A stretch of 64,000 nt of DNA, taken from the NCBI RefSeq assembly GCF_002994745.2, contig NC_037090.1, forward strand, positions 1,736,001-1,800,000. Reading direction: 5' to 3'. This document shows positions 50,101-60,312 of the stretch, one piece after another. The position numbers and the translations under genes are program-made. This stretch comes from Rosa chinensis. Lineage: Eukaryota; Streptophyta; Magnoliopsida; Rosales; Rosaceae. Every line of letters begins with the position of its first letter. The first letter of the stretch is position 1. Under the pieces are notes generated by a model, which ran no database searches, had not been told where the DNA came from, and saw only the letters and a list, made by a program, of their open reading frames with translations.

Positions 50101-50465
50101 ACACTCATCAAAGCTGTATCAAAACAATTATATGTAAAATGGAAATAAGAATGTAGCAAACTAGATTTCAAATAGATAATATCAAAAGAAATGCAAACCA
50201 TTGTATCTGTGTCTAGCAACAGTTATAGAGGTACTAACCTACGCTTTTCTTTCATTTGATTTCACAGCATCAGCTAAATCATGACTCGGGAGCTCTTCCG
50301 AGTCTTGAAATTTTAAAAACTCATCTTCTCTATGGCCGGCCATATACAAAAGAATGTGGCTCCCTTCATCACTTAAAAGACGCTTGGATCTTGAAACAGC
50401 AGTCTCATGGCGCCCAGTTAATGCACGTAAAAAATTTTCAACCGTCACTTCATAACCTCGAGTAC
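47000..50465 (-). pseudogene. Partial PIG-K/GPI8 copy, split by a LINE
   Basis: Pieces 47000-47093 and 49538-50465 match PIG-K exons 7 to 4 and their introns (27528 to about 28505), so this is a DNA duplication and not a retrocopy. Exons 1-3 and 8-10 are missing. Exon 4 now reads MAGHREDEF where the parent has MTGHGGDEF: the dyad His is kept but the following Gly-Gly is lost. Exon 5 reads DTCQVATLFSQ, with the Cys kept. The exon 4 end is also changed (KSNERK). A LINE sits in the former intron 6. It cannot make an active enzyme. Confidence 0.9.
47105..49526 (-). mobile_element. 5'-truncated L1-type LINE
   Basis: The plus-strand T-run at 47105-47134 is the poly-A tail. The 11-bp duplication TATCTCATACC flanks the element (47094-47104, 49527-49537). 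On the minus strand it starts just before the RT catalytic box (LFADDIMVFMQ) and continues through the RT thumb (SYLGVPIFQG, LSSWKGKLLSQAARLQLI). A zf-RVT region follows (DGKSIRLWKDNW, HWGSLIWHKAIQPRKSICTWKILHRR), then RNase H (LDAEVLAFLEAIGVA, THIFREGNVVADVLANYG), ending AYRFAC. Frames shift near 48790 and near 47860, so it is inactive. Confidence 0.93.
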
Positions 50466-50489
50466 TTTGCTTGGCCAAAGGTTCATACA

Positions 50490-51213
50490 CATACTTTGCT
50501 TATTAGCTCAAATTTTACTTTATGTGGTCCATTATTTTTGGTTTGTTTGGCATAGGAAATGTAGGAATGCATAGAGAATTATGTATCTGAGGCTCCGTAA
50601 TTAGAGTCCATATTGCTGGTTGTGTTAAACCTGAAGATTGCATGTGTCTAGTAGATAATAATTGACACCCTTGTGATTCTTGTTCTTATCTGTGAGATGA
50701 CAACGAATATGATTAGATAACAACAAACGACATTCGAGTACATAAGGGGCATTACCCATAGGATCCCGCTCTCGTGCTCAATTTGCTCATCGCTAAGGCT
50801 AGCTAGACCCCATTGACGTGCTTCTTTTTTTTCCTTTCTCTAATCTTCACATTTTTTGTTTTTAATTAATTTAATCAAACACAAGATTAAAGGGTCAACA
50901 ATTCATGTTTTAGCTGTATCCAATAATTTCTTACAAAATTAATTTAGTTATTATTTCTTCTATTTTTTTTTTAATATTTAAAGAAGCATGCATATTGTTT
51001 TTACAGACTAATGAAAGTCAGACATGGCTTCTATTCAGATTTCTACTTAATTTTGTATAGTGTAATCCGATTGAACTAGGTGTCTACTTATTAGTTGGAT
51101 ATAAGATATTAGTTAGTTTCCCAATCCGAATTTCACTTGTATATCAAAGACCCTCTATAAAATGCAAAGCCTTTAATCCAAGTTGACTAAATAGTTTCTT
51201 CCAGTTTCTGTAG
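50490..51213. repeat. Two blocks copied from the 42-44 kb region
   Basis: 50495-50970 matches 41925-42424 and 51005-51213 matches 43795-44012, in the same order and orientation. The 1.37 kb between them in the other locus is replaced here by about 35 bases. The second block ends five bases before the F-box gene ATG, so it forms that gene's proximal promoter and leader. Confidence 0.85.
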
Positions 51214-51217
51214 CCGC

Positions 51218-52741
51218 ATGAGACCTGGTGATACTGCTAGCAAAAGAAGCCGGATTACAATGTCTCAATCCCTTGGCCGGTACTCGAAAAGATCAAAACA
51301 TTCCTCAAAAGTCATGATTACTATTGATGATCTTCCCGACCTTGTATTTTTTGATATCCTTCTCCGACTTCCCTTAAAATCTGCCACTCAATGCAAGTGT
51401 GTGTCCAAGCATTGGTTCGCTCTTATCTCCAGCCATTATTTTCTTTCCCGTTTTCTCTCTCTCCAATATGATAACCAAAAGTCGCTGCCCAGTACTCTCA
51501 TCTTCTGGGATACCGAGAACCAGACTAAAATTTTTTCCATCTCCAAACTTTCTATGTTCAAAAAAGGCCGCTTCTCTCTCAATTTCCTCCCTCGTTATCA
51601 ATCAGCAGCTCATGAAAAACAATTAGCTTTTCGGCCAGTTGTGGTAGGCTCGTGTAATGACTTAGTTCTCTGCTGCGCAACCACTTATTCACAGCGTGAT
51701 TATTACATCTGCAATCCATACACCAAGCAATGGGTTGTTCTTCCTCCCGTCCCACATTGCCGGCTCCAGGTAAGAGTTGGTTTCATATGTGAACCGTACT
51801 ATTACCGTAATCCAAGAGAAGAAAATAATACTAGTTACAACATCCATCTTAATGTTGACTACAGGTATGCGATTGTGCGAATACTTGAACCAGTTGAGCT
51901 AAGGAGTAATGTTTTTTCCTTCGAACTCCTGGTGCAAATCTTCTCTTCTGAGACCGGTAAGTGGACAGAGTTGGTTGTGCTGAGCCCAAGAAGATATTGT
52001 TTTGATCATTTGGTTAACAATCCAGGCCTTGTTTACAAGGGAATGTTATATTGGTCGTCTAAATGTGACGGCTATATGATTGGCTTGGATCCTTTCTTCA
52101 ACAACACCACTAAATCTAATATTAGTAATTTCAACAACACCACTAATATTAGTAATACTAATGATCATAGACAATGTCATGTCATTGATTTTCCTAATGG
52201 GGAGCCAGGATCAATAAGTGTGAGCCGAGGAGGATGTCTGCGGATGCACAGGGTTTCAGAAGTTGAGGTGGCAAGATTTCGAGACGAATATGTTGCGAGT
52301 GTTTGGGAGATGAAAGATGATGGTGAGCATAATGTTGACGGAGGACGTGCTGGAAAATGGTGTTTGATAAGCACCATTTCGCTGGACAGAATTGGTTCGG
52401 AAAACCCATTGATCACCGAATGGAGTCCCCTCATTAGAAGAAGGGCTTGGGGGCTGGCTTTCGACCCCAATGATGATGATATCTTGTATCTAGAATTGTA
52501 TGATCTATATGAAAAATCGGATCACCACATTGTTACGTGCAACATCCGTACAAAAACACTCAAGGTGGCTAAAACGACTTCAATTCGTGGGGTGATTGGT
52601 GTAATACCATTCACGGTGCCATGGTTGCCGACACCGGTTCCTAGACTTGAATACAACAACCACAAGGATATGCATGCCGTCCATTTTAGCAATTGTTGGT
52701 GGTGTACCGGCCGGCGAGAGCGAGGAGCTAGGTTTGAATGA
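51218..52741 (+). CDS. F-box protein, intact single exon
   Basis: A presumed substrate receptor of an SCF ubiquitin ligase. The 507-aa frame starts at 51218; an ATG giving MSQSLGRYSKRSK lies 14 codons in. The F-box occupies about 34-78 (IDDLPDLVFFDILLRLPLKS, then CVSKHWFALISS). The rest is an F-box-associated region (VGSCNDLVLCC, YYICNPYTKQWVVLPP, LVQIFSSETGKWTELVV, NPGLVYKGMLYWSSKCDG). An Asn/Thr-rich insert (about 292-312) derives from a 30-base tandem repeat. The C-terminus has a CWWCTGRR segment of unknown meaning. Its leader is duplicated DNA (see 50490-51213). The target protein cannot be predicted. Confidence 0.88.
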   Translation: MRPGDTASKRSRITMSQSLGRYSKRSKHSSKVMITIDDLPDLVFFDILLRLPLKSATQCKCVSKHWFALISSHYFLSRFLSLQYDNQKSLPSTLIFWDTENQTKIFSISKLSMFKKGRFSLNFLPRYQSAAHEKQLAFRPVVVGSCNDLVLCCATTYSQRDYYICNPYTKQWVVLPPVPHCRLQVRVGFICEPYYYRNPREENNTSYNIHLNVDYRYAIVRILEPVELRSNVFSFELLVQIFSSETGKWTELVVLSPRRYCFDHLVNNPGLVYKGMLYWSSKCDGYMIGLDPFFNNTTKSNISNFNNTTNISNTNDHRQCHVIDFPNGEPGSISVSRGGCLRMHRVSEVEVARFRDEYVASVWEMKDDGEHNVDGGRAGKWCLISTISLDRIGSENPLITEWSPLIRRRAWGLAFDPNDDDILYLELYDLYEKSDHHIVTCNIRTKTLKVAKTTSIRGVIGVIPFTVPWLPTPVPRLEYNNHKDMHAVHFSNCWWCTGRRERGARFE

Positions 52742-54320
52742 TTTTTTCTCCCATCAATTTTTCATTTGGACTTGTATTTCTTGTAATGTAACTGTGTTAA
52801 CTTTCAAGTAATCAATTCTAGCTGTACCAACTTTTTTTTTCCCTGTCTGGCTATATGGTTTGATATCCGATTAAAAATTGTACGTATCAAGTAGGCAAAC
52901 AATTTTCTGTATAAGGAACAGATCGAAGAGTTGTATCAACAGAATAGTACAATCAAACTGGAAATGTTATAAGATGTCCGGCGCCTGGCTATGATTATTC
53001 TAGACTGTTGTGATACCCAAAAATGTCCTGACTTGAGTTGAATTAATTAAGAATACGCTATAGCATCCTCAGCAAAATGAGTGTAATACATTGTCGAGGT
53101 AATATATGAGATTTCTCCTTCCAAAAGCCGAAACATGAAGTGATTAATGCTGCAAAAAATTAGTTCTTAGTTTCTTACTAGCATAATTAATATCGCAAAG
53201 ATCAGGGATTCAAATATATAATTATAAAACTCAACAAGTGACCTATCATTTAGACCAGATTTTAGCGTTATGATACGGAGGATAAAAATCTCAGATGGTG
53301 ATGTTGGTGGCCCAAAGTGGAGGATAGACACAAAACTTGGGAGTTAATTATATTGCTTGAATCACAATCAAACCTGCCACAGGGCCTCTGGCCTCACCGG
53401 TGCATGGTGGTTGCTGCCGGATGGGTGGATGATGGTCTCGTCATGGTGGAGAAGAAGCAATTGTGAGCGATGGCCATCTGTTTCAAGGGGCGTCGGCACA
53501 ACGTTGTTTTGGAGTCTTTTGCTCTGGCTACCAGGATTGGTCTGCAGATCTACCGCTATGGGACTGTTTTTGTGGGTGTGATGGCCGGCAAACCATGGTT
53601 GTGCGGAAGGGGTTCCGATGGAGTTTCAGCGGTGAGTTGTGGTGGATATCCCATGGTGATTGCACTCTGCAGATCAGTTTTGGTGTGGGAGAAATTGATG
53701 GTGCGAATTCCAATCCATTGGCGGTGGATCTTTGCGATCCAATGACGGCTTTTCTGCATATATATGGTGATGGTTTACATTAGCTTCTTTGTGGGGTTGT
53801 ATTAGGATTTGTTTTCTCAGAATAGTTTTTTCTTTAGGTTGGTTCAGTCCCTTCTCTGTCGAGTTAGGGTTTAGGGGTCCTAGTATTATAATAGTGCTAG
53901 GTTTATGGTTTCAATTCCATGGAATTTCTGTATTTTTTTGTGGTCAAGGTACTGGAGAAGAGCTCCTGCACATTGTTTGGTGGCTTTGGATCATGGTGTT
54001 GGAGGGGGTAATTTTCTTCTTGAGATTGACTACGAAGATGTATGGTGAATCCTGGATTAGATTGATTGATGAGTCATTGTTTTGGCGTTATTCCCGAAGA
54101 CTACATGTAGTATTATCGATGGTTTCTTATTGTCAATATAACGGAGGTTTACCCTTGCATGTGGTCTAGCGGTTAAAAGACACGGTGTCAAAGAGAGTGA
54201 CAAGGTTGTTTTCAGTGTTGGCGATGGGAATTCATGGTGACTCTTGGGATATGGTAGCCCGAAAAGAAGGGCGATTAAGGCAGTCAGGGGTTGGGCCTGC
54301 TTGGCTCATGGATGTTATCC
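52742..54320. other. Mostly non-coding; unassigned decayed sequence
   Basis: Bases 52742-53340 are the F-box 3' flank. Bases 53357-54170 have several overlapping plus-strand frames rich in Trp, Gly and Ser that shift and share no family I know. They could be the leader or LTR part of the decayed Copia element that follows or another retroelement. I propose no gene. Confidence 0.4.
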
Positions 54321-56047
54321 TTGACAACGGATCCAGTAACTGAGGTAGCTTTTAAGGAGGTGCGTGGGGAATCTATGCCTACCAGCGGTCACTCCATTAT
54401 GTAATTTTGCTTGTATTGTGATGCAGAACGGATGACAGTCCAATTCGAAGAGCAAGGACATAGCTCGGTGTCCGATTGGAGCGTGCCATAGCTTTCCGGA
54501 AAGGGAGGCAATGCCTCTGGCCATATTGGTGGAGCCACCAACACTAAGAGCCATCTAAATGACGCTTTCAAAGCACCTCAATCAATGGAGTTTAAGCAAA
54601 GAGATGTATGTTCTCGATGTGGAGTGTCGAATCATTGGGCACACATTTGTAGAGCTCGTGAAAAACTTGCCACAGCCTACAAAGCATATTGTGAAGCAAG
54701 AGAAGCTCACTATGTGGAACAAGAAAATCAAGAAGATGATCTAGAGTGAAGGGTTGAAGACCACAAATCTGGCTGGGATCAATAGATCGTCAATTCTATT
54801 TAAGTCTTTATTTTTCCAAGAGATGTAATAGGCAATGGTCATATACTTTGTAGTAAATGCCAATGGTTTATGTCTTTCTTCAAAGTAGGCTCACCCAAAA
54901 TAAGTGTGATGTCTAGGAAGGTTTTTGAGCCAGTGATGTCAACACTTCCTAACAAAAAACCTATTGACTAATGGGTCTTCGTTAGAAAGCGTGATGAGAA
55001 AAAGAGATGGCAATCTCGCCTTATGGAGCAAAGCTTCTCACAAAACGCTCTGGAATTGACTACGATGAGACATATTCTCTTGTAATGGATGTCATTGCAC
55101 TCCACTATCCTGTCAGTTTGGTAGTTTCCGAATAACTGAACATGCAGCTTACAAATGTGGTCACTATGTATCTCTATAGGGATCTAGATACATAATATAT
55201 ATGAAGGTTCATAGTGAACTTCATTTACCCAAGTCAAGTGGCTCTAGACCACGGAACGCGTTTACAAAAAGGTTGAAACGCTCATTAAAATGGCTACTTG
55301 ATTAGGAAGGGATATGCCCACGCATTTCCATAACAAGTTTCGGATTTTATCGCAGTTCATGTTGGACATGATCTTCATTGGAAGCCCTTAAAAAGTTAAG
55401 GGAAACTGCTGAACACGTGAAATCCGAGTTTGAGATGAAGGATTTTGGGAGAACACGATTATATCTCGGTTTGGAACTTGAGCATCTTGTTGATAGATAC
55501 TTAGGCATTTTGACAAGGTCAAGCCTTCAAGCACCCCCATGATCGTCCTTAGTCTCTATCCTGAAAAGGATCCTCTTCATCTGAAGGATGATGACGAAGA
55601 TGTGCTAGAGGCAGAAGTGCCTTACTTGAGTACAATAGGCGCATTATTGTACTTAGCTCAATGCACAAGACCAGACATCTCATTTGCAGTGAACTTGGTA
55701 GCTAGATATAGCTGTTTGGCTCCAGTTTTATTTGAGCTGGTCAACAGTCTCTTTTCTTTGAGCGGGCGTGCCAGCACCGTTCGGGTGCGGTAATCGGGGG
55801 TGTCCCTTGACCTGACTTCTTTTCAGCGATTGAGGACGAGGAGAGCACCAACCTCGTCGCAGGATTCTTTATGCCTCGTGGTGAGGACTTTGATGTAGTT
55901 TCTTCTTGTTCACACAATCGATACTCAATATTGTAGATTGAGCAGAGCGAAATCACTAGGAAGTGTTGAGATCTTGCTAAAGCGTGACTTTAGCTTGGCT
56001 GGGTTGCTAGAGCGTTACCCTTGCTTGGCTGGTTCTGTAACCGTTGT

Positions 56048-56490
56048 GGTCGCGGCACTACCGTCGGCTCCCGAGGAGACTAGGACCGAAGTACGTTGAT
56101 AGAGGGTTTGGTGGCACTAATAGTCGGCTCCTGAGGAGACTAGGACTTAGAGTGTGATCACCGATAAGAGAAAGAGAAGGAGAGGAGTTGCTCTTAGAGA
56201 GGTTGCTCTAGAGAGAACTTAGATCATCTTAGAGATGTTTGTTGTTGAATGAATTAGTGTGTTTGTGTTTGGTCGCGGCACTACCGTCGGCTCCCGAGGA
56301 GACTAGGACTGAAGTACGTTGACAGAGGGTTTGGTGGCACTAATAGTCGGCTCCTGAGGAGAGTAGGACTTAGAGTGTGATCACCGATAAGAGAAAGAGA
56401 AGGAGAGGAGTTGCTCTTAGAGAGGTTGCTCTAGAGAGAACTTAGATCATCTTAGAGATATATGTTTGTTGTTGAATGAATTGGTTGATT
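56048..56490. repeat. 223-bp tandem duplication
   Basis: GGTCGCGGCACTACCGTCGG begins at 56048 and again at 56271; the two copies differ at few positions. Within each unit a shorter motif, GTCGGCTCC(C/T)GAGGAGA, also occurs twice. Confidence 0.9.
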
Positions 56491-56620
56491 TGTTGTCTTG
56501 TTTTTGCCTCTATATATAGGCTTCCAAGCAACACTATTTGTCCTTTAAACAAATCATAATGGAGCACTTAATGGGATCATGATGGAGCACTTATGAGATT
56601 ATGGAGTTGTTAGGTTCAAG

Positions 56621-56757
56621 CACTTAAAACACTAATGGAATGTTAGGTTTAAACACTTAAAACACTAATGGAATGTTAGGTTTAAGCACTTAAAACACTA
56701 ATGGAATGTTAGGTTTAAGCACTTAAAACACTAATGGAATGTTAAGTTTAAGCACTT
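56621..56757. repeat. 33-bp tandem repeat, four copies
   Basis: CACTTAAAACACTAATGGAA recurs at 56621, 56654, 56687 and 56720, each followed by TGTTAGGTTTAAG with minor changes. Confidence 0.92.
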
Positions 56758-56782
56758 ACTGCTCCAATTTTGCTGCAGCTAT

Positions 56783-57715
56783 TAGGGCTGGGCGCGGTGG
56801 GATTCGGGTCGGTTTGGACCTGAAACCGCAACCACACCGCATTATTCGGTAGATCCATTTTCCAAACCGCAACCGCATTTACATTGTTTGGACTGCATTT
56901 TCGGTTGCACCGTTTTATCGGTCCGGTGCGGTTCGGTTTGCACCCAAAACCGCATATTAAAACATTCAACCAATACCTGGAAATTTAAAAACCTGTAGAC
57001 TTGGAAAAATAAGTGGTGCGAAAGAGAGGTAAAATTGAAAGGCTAATACAAAGCCAAAGAGGAGGACGTGTGATCACACTCTCATAGTCTCATCAAATTA
57101 TCAACTGGTTTTAAACACAAAAACTGAAAAAAATAAAAAAAAATCGAAGGAGAAAGAGAAGAGAAGGGAACTCGATCCTTACCGGCGAGAAGCACCGACG
57201 GCGGCAATGCTCGAAGAAGCACCGACGACGGCAATGCTCGAAGAAGCTGCTGTCGTGTTAGTCTGTTAGAGATGAGGGAGAGAAGTTGTGGGAGAGATGA
57301 GGAAAACTGGGAAAGCAAATATGAAGGTTGCGGCCGAGAGATGGAGAGAGAATGTTAGGAATAATCTAATAATTATTCCCAGTTTGGTGGGGGACAAACT
57401 AGTTTGGTGGGGGACAAACTGCACAACAGTCAAAAAGGTGCAGAACGCACAAAGCTAGCTAGGGTTAGTAGTTAGTACCAAATAATATAAAAAATTATTA
57501 AAAATAATTATATAAATGTATATTTATAACATAGCAGTTCGGTTCGGTAAATGCAGGCGGTTCGAAGTCCTAAACCGAACCCGCACTGCATGTAAGCGGT
57601 TCGGTGCGGTTCTCTTCAAAAACGACGTCGTTTTGAACCTGTTCGGTTACCGAACCGGATTTTTCTGTGCGGTTCGGTCGGTAACCGCTTCTCTGCCAGT
57701 TTCTGCCCAGCCCTA
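56783..57715. mobile_element. Non-autonomous hAT element
   Basis: 933 bp with inverted termini TAGGGCTGGGC / GCCCAGCCCTA and the 8-bp duplication GCAGCTAT (56775-56782, 57716-57723), both typical of hAT transposons. The ends are rich in GCGGTTCGGT-type subterminal repeats (AACCGC, GGTTCGG). A 20-bp tandem repeat (AGTTTGGTGGGGGACAAACT) lies at about 57380-57420. No transposase is encoded. Confidence 0.92.
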
Positions 57716-59576
57716 GCAGCTATATCTCCACCAAGAACTCAAAATGGGCCTTCGACTTCTTCATATGAAATGATCCATAATGAGTGTAGATCATTGTGGA
57801 AAATTTTCAGAGCTTTCTTCCATGTGGTTGGGCCGAAAATGCTGCTGGACCTCTTACAGGTCCAGTTTTCCAGTTTTGCTTCTGCAGAAAATTGGACTGA
57901 TTGTTTGAAGGCCTTCCACTCAAAACTAGCTCTGGCCCTCTTTATAAGAAATTATTCTTAGGATGTCTAGAATGAATATGAAAAGTTTCAGCTCATTTTG
58001 ATTTCATTTAGTTAGTCTTCTGCCCTTCCTTCCTTGTTTAGCTCGGTTTCTCCTAATCGAAGTAGGAAAATGTGTTAAACTTGACTTTTTCATGCTTCCA
58101 TAGTAGGCTTTATTTCGCTTCTAAATATATATTTCGAGATTGTCGACAATATATAGCTTGAGCCACTGATATTGGCTCAATTTATCCAAGACGTGCCTTG
58201 TCAGGCCAAAATGTTCATTTTGGGTCCAAACAATAGCTCTGCGCCAACGCGACACCATTTGATTGGTGTAAAAGATATATTTCGATACTTGAGAAGTACG
58301 ATTGATATGGGCTCGTTCTATCCTTACAGAGAGATGATGGATTCAAACCCATCACACACCAGGAACTCAGCCAACAGTGGCCTGCGTCCTCTATCCCCTT
58401 TCCAAAATGACGTGTTTTGGAAGGTTTTGCTGATGTTGGGTATCTCTCTGACCCACACAAAGGTCATTCCCAATTTGGTTAAGTGTTTACCATGGGTAAG
58501 ACGGCGATATCTTGGAGGTCTACATAATAGACCCTAGTCGCTATATCTTCGAACAATGTAGAGATTATTTCTCTTCACGAAATGGTTCATGAATGTTTAT
58601 GGATTAGATCCATAATTACTCATGTTCGAACAATTGTGATTTGAAGCCTACTACGGATGAGCCTACGAGCATTTAGGATAATGCTCTTTGTTTTAAACAA
58701 ATGAAGTAAATGGTACATCAAAAGCGACAACACCAAGGATAATCAGCAACAAAAGACTCTTCTCAAGATCAATTTGAACTAGATTCAATCTGAGGACAGT
58801 ATGGCAGACTTATTCACTAAGTCATTGCCTAAATTCTACTTTCGAGAAACATGTGGCAATAATTGGCTTGCGGAAATTATCCGAACTCCCATGATCATAG
58901 TCATCAAGGAGAGACGCAGACATCAGGGGGAGATGTCTACATGTTCGTCTCGAAGCGTGAACGGTGTGTTGTGCTCTTTTCCCCCTTCGACCGAGGTTAT
59001 TTTTGTCCCACTGGGTTTTTGTTACTCTACAAGGTTTTTAACGAGGCAACGAGAGAAGCACCACGTTTGGGCGACACAAGGGGGAGTGTTCAAGTAAATC
59101 TCTAATTGTGTGTCTGGCCCAAACTCTAGGTTGCTTGACCTAGTGGTAATAGGGTTTAATTAGAAGAATCTAGAGATTATCTTTCCTTGTATGATTCGAA
59201 CTCTATGCCTTATAAGCCTCTATATAAAGAGACCCCTATTATCAATGAGAATACACAGCGATTTCCTCTCAATTTCTGTTTCTCTAAAACAATACTCAAT
59301 TTCTTTTTTGTCCTTTTGGGCCTTGCCCCTATGTCACCAAGAAAAGGGGGCCTTGCCCACCGTCATCTACCCACTTTCTCCAAAACCAAAGCAGATTCAA
59401 AGAATTCGAGATGATGAATAGTGGAAATTTGAAAGAGAGAGCAAAATTCAATGCTACTTAGAGACAATTTTTGGTCAATCAATAGAGGGAAAAAAAAAAG
59501 CAAAGACTGAATATAGAATCTGGGTTTCACTTTCAAATCCCATCGAACCCAAAATAGTATTCAATTCCGGATTGAA

Positions 59577-59709
59577 TTAGATGGAGGTGAGAAGATGTGG
59601 TGACCGGCCGATCATGATGCCGCCTACGTGGACGCCGTCGCCGCAATGTCGTCCAACATCATGATGCCGGATTAAATCATGATGAAGGAAGGGTCGAGGC
59701 GGAGGTTGA

Positions 59710-59744
<35 letters not shown>

Positions 59745-59797
59745 GAGAGAGACAGAGAGAGAGAGATTGGCCAGAAGCGGGCTAAGACAGCTATTCT

Positions 59798-59832
<35 letters not shown>

Positions 59833-60130
59833 TTGGCCAGAAGCGGGCTAAGACAGCTATTCTACACAGAGAGAGAGATTTTGAACGACCGCGACTATGA
59901 TTCCTGGATACGCTCCAACTCGCCGGACCGTCTTCCACTTCTGGTACGACGACATCCGAAACCGGAATCACTGGTTCTAGAAGACCACAACGACGACAAG
60001 TGTTCTGACTGCAATCCATTTGGAGACGACGTTTGGAGAAGCAGTTTGGAGATGACTTTGTGGTAGACGAAGAGATTTCGGAGACGACGGAATTTAGCTT
60101 CGGCGTTGATATCTTGGCGAGAGAGAGAGA
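59577..60130. repeat. (GA)n microsatellite region with a duplicated unit
   Basis: GA runs at about 59711-59766, 59801-59829 and 60120-60133. The segment GATTGGCCAGAAGCGGGCTA plus AGACAGCTATTCT occurs twice (about 59765 and about 59831). Long frames here are repeat artefacts. Confidence 0.85.
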
Positions 60131-60303
60131 GAGGTATGAATGTTTTGTAATTAAGTTGAGGGCAAAATTATCATTTCACTTTAATTTGTGTAAGTGAGAA
60201 TAAAAAACAGTTAATGGGGTAAGTGGGGATATCTTGGACTAATTTTGGGCTGGGTTAAGGACCCAAGAATAGAAAAAAGCCCAAAACAACATCACTCGAC
60301 ACC

Positions 60304-60312
60304 TTTATAAAG
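60304..60312 (+). promoter_or_regulatory. Possible TATA box of the downstream F-box gene
   Basis: TTTATAAAG stands in a GC-richer context, about 960 bases before the F-box ATG. A donor-like CTGACAG|GTTCTCTC at about 60447 could start a 5' UTR intron. Both are inferred from motif shape alone. Confidence 0.3.

Larger units (their letters stand above)
55713..58232. mobile_element. Probable solo LTR (about 1.6 kb without its own insertion)
   Basis: The inserted DNA starts TGTTTGGCTCC and ends GGGTCCAAACA, with the 5-bp duplication ATAGC on both sides (55708-55712, 58233-58237). It encodes nothing. TG...CA ends and a 5-bp duplication fit a solo LTR; no second LTR, primer site or purine tract was found inside. 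A TATATATA motif near 56510 could be the LTR promoter. It contains a 223-bp and a 33-bp tandem repeat and a hAT element. A non-autonomous LTR element with lost internal region is the alternative. Confidence 0.65.
54320..59291 (+). mobile_element. Decayed Copia retrotransposon, interrupted
   Basis: Gag C-terminus is recognisable at about 54590-54750 with a CX2CX4HX4C knuckle (CSRCGVSNHWAHIC, then REKLATAYKAYCEAREAHYVEQ). Protease and integrase are largely gone. RT fragments follow: ETAEHVKSEFEMKDFG and LYLGLELEHLVDRY at about 55400-55505, then VPYLSTIGALLYLAQCTRPDISFAVNLVARYS to 55712. The next residues, SAPTRHHLIGVKDIFRYLRS, appear only at 58238 because a 2.5-kb insertion separates them. The RNase H end is MADLFTKSLPKFYFR at 58801. 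A purine tract (CAAGGGGGAG, 59077-59086) precedes a possible 205-bp 3' LTR (59087-59291) with CTATATAAAG inside. No 5' LTR was found. Many stops and frameshifts. Confidence 0.8.

Noticed and set aside
53357..54170. Trp/Gly-rich frames as a novel secreted protein
   Set aside because: Three overlapping frames compete, none has a stable start or a recognisable fold, and the region borders a decayed retroelement.
54155..54200. tRNA-like A-box (TGGTCTAGCGGTTAAAAG)
   Set aside because: No B-box or foldable cloverleaf follows at the right distance, and no SINE poly-A tail was found.
59577..60019. Long Ser/Leu or Arg/Glu repeat frames on both strands
   Set aside because: They translate (GA)n/(CT)n microsatellites in all frames and have no domain.
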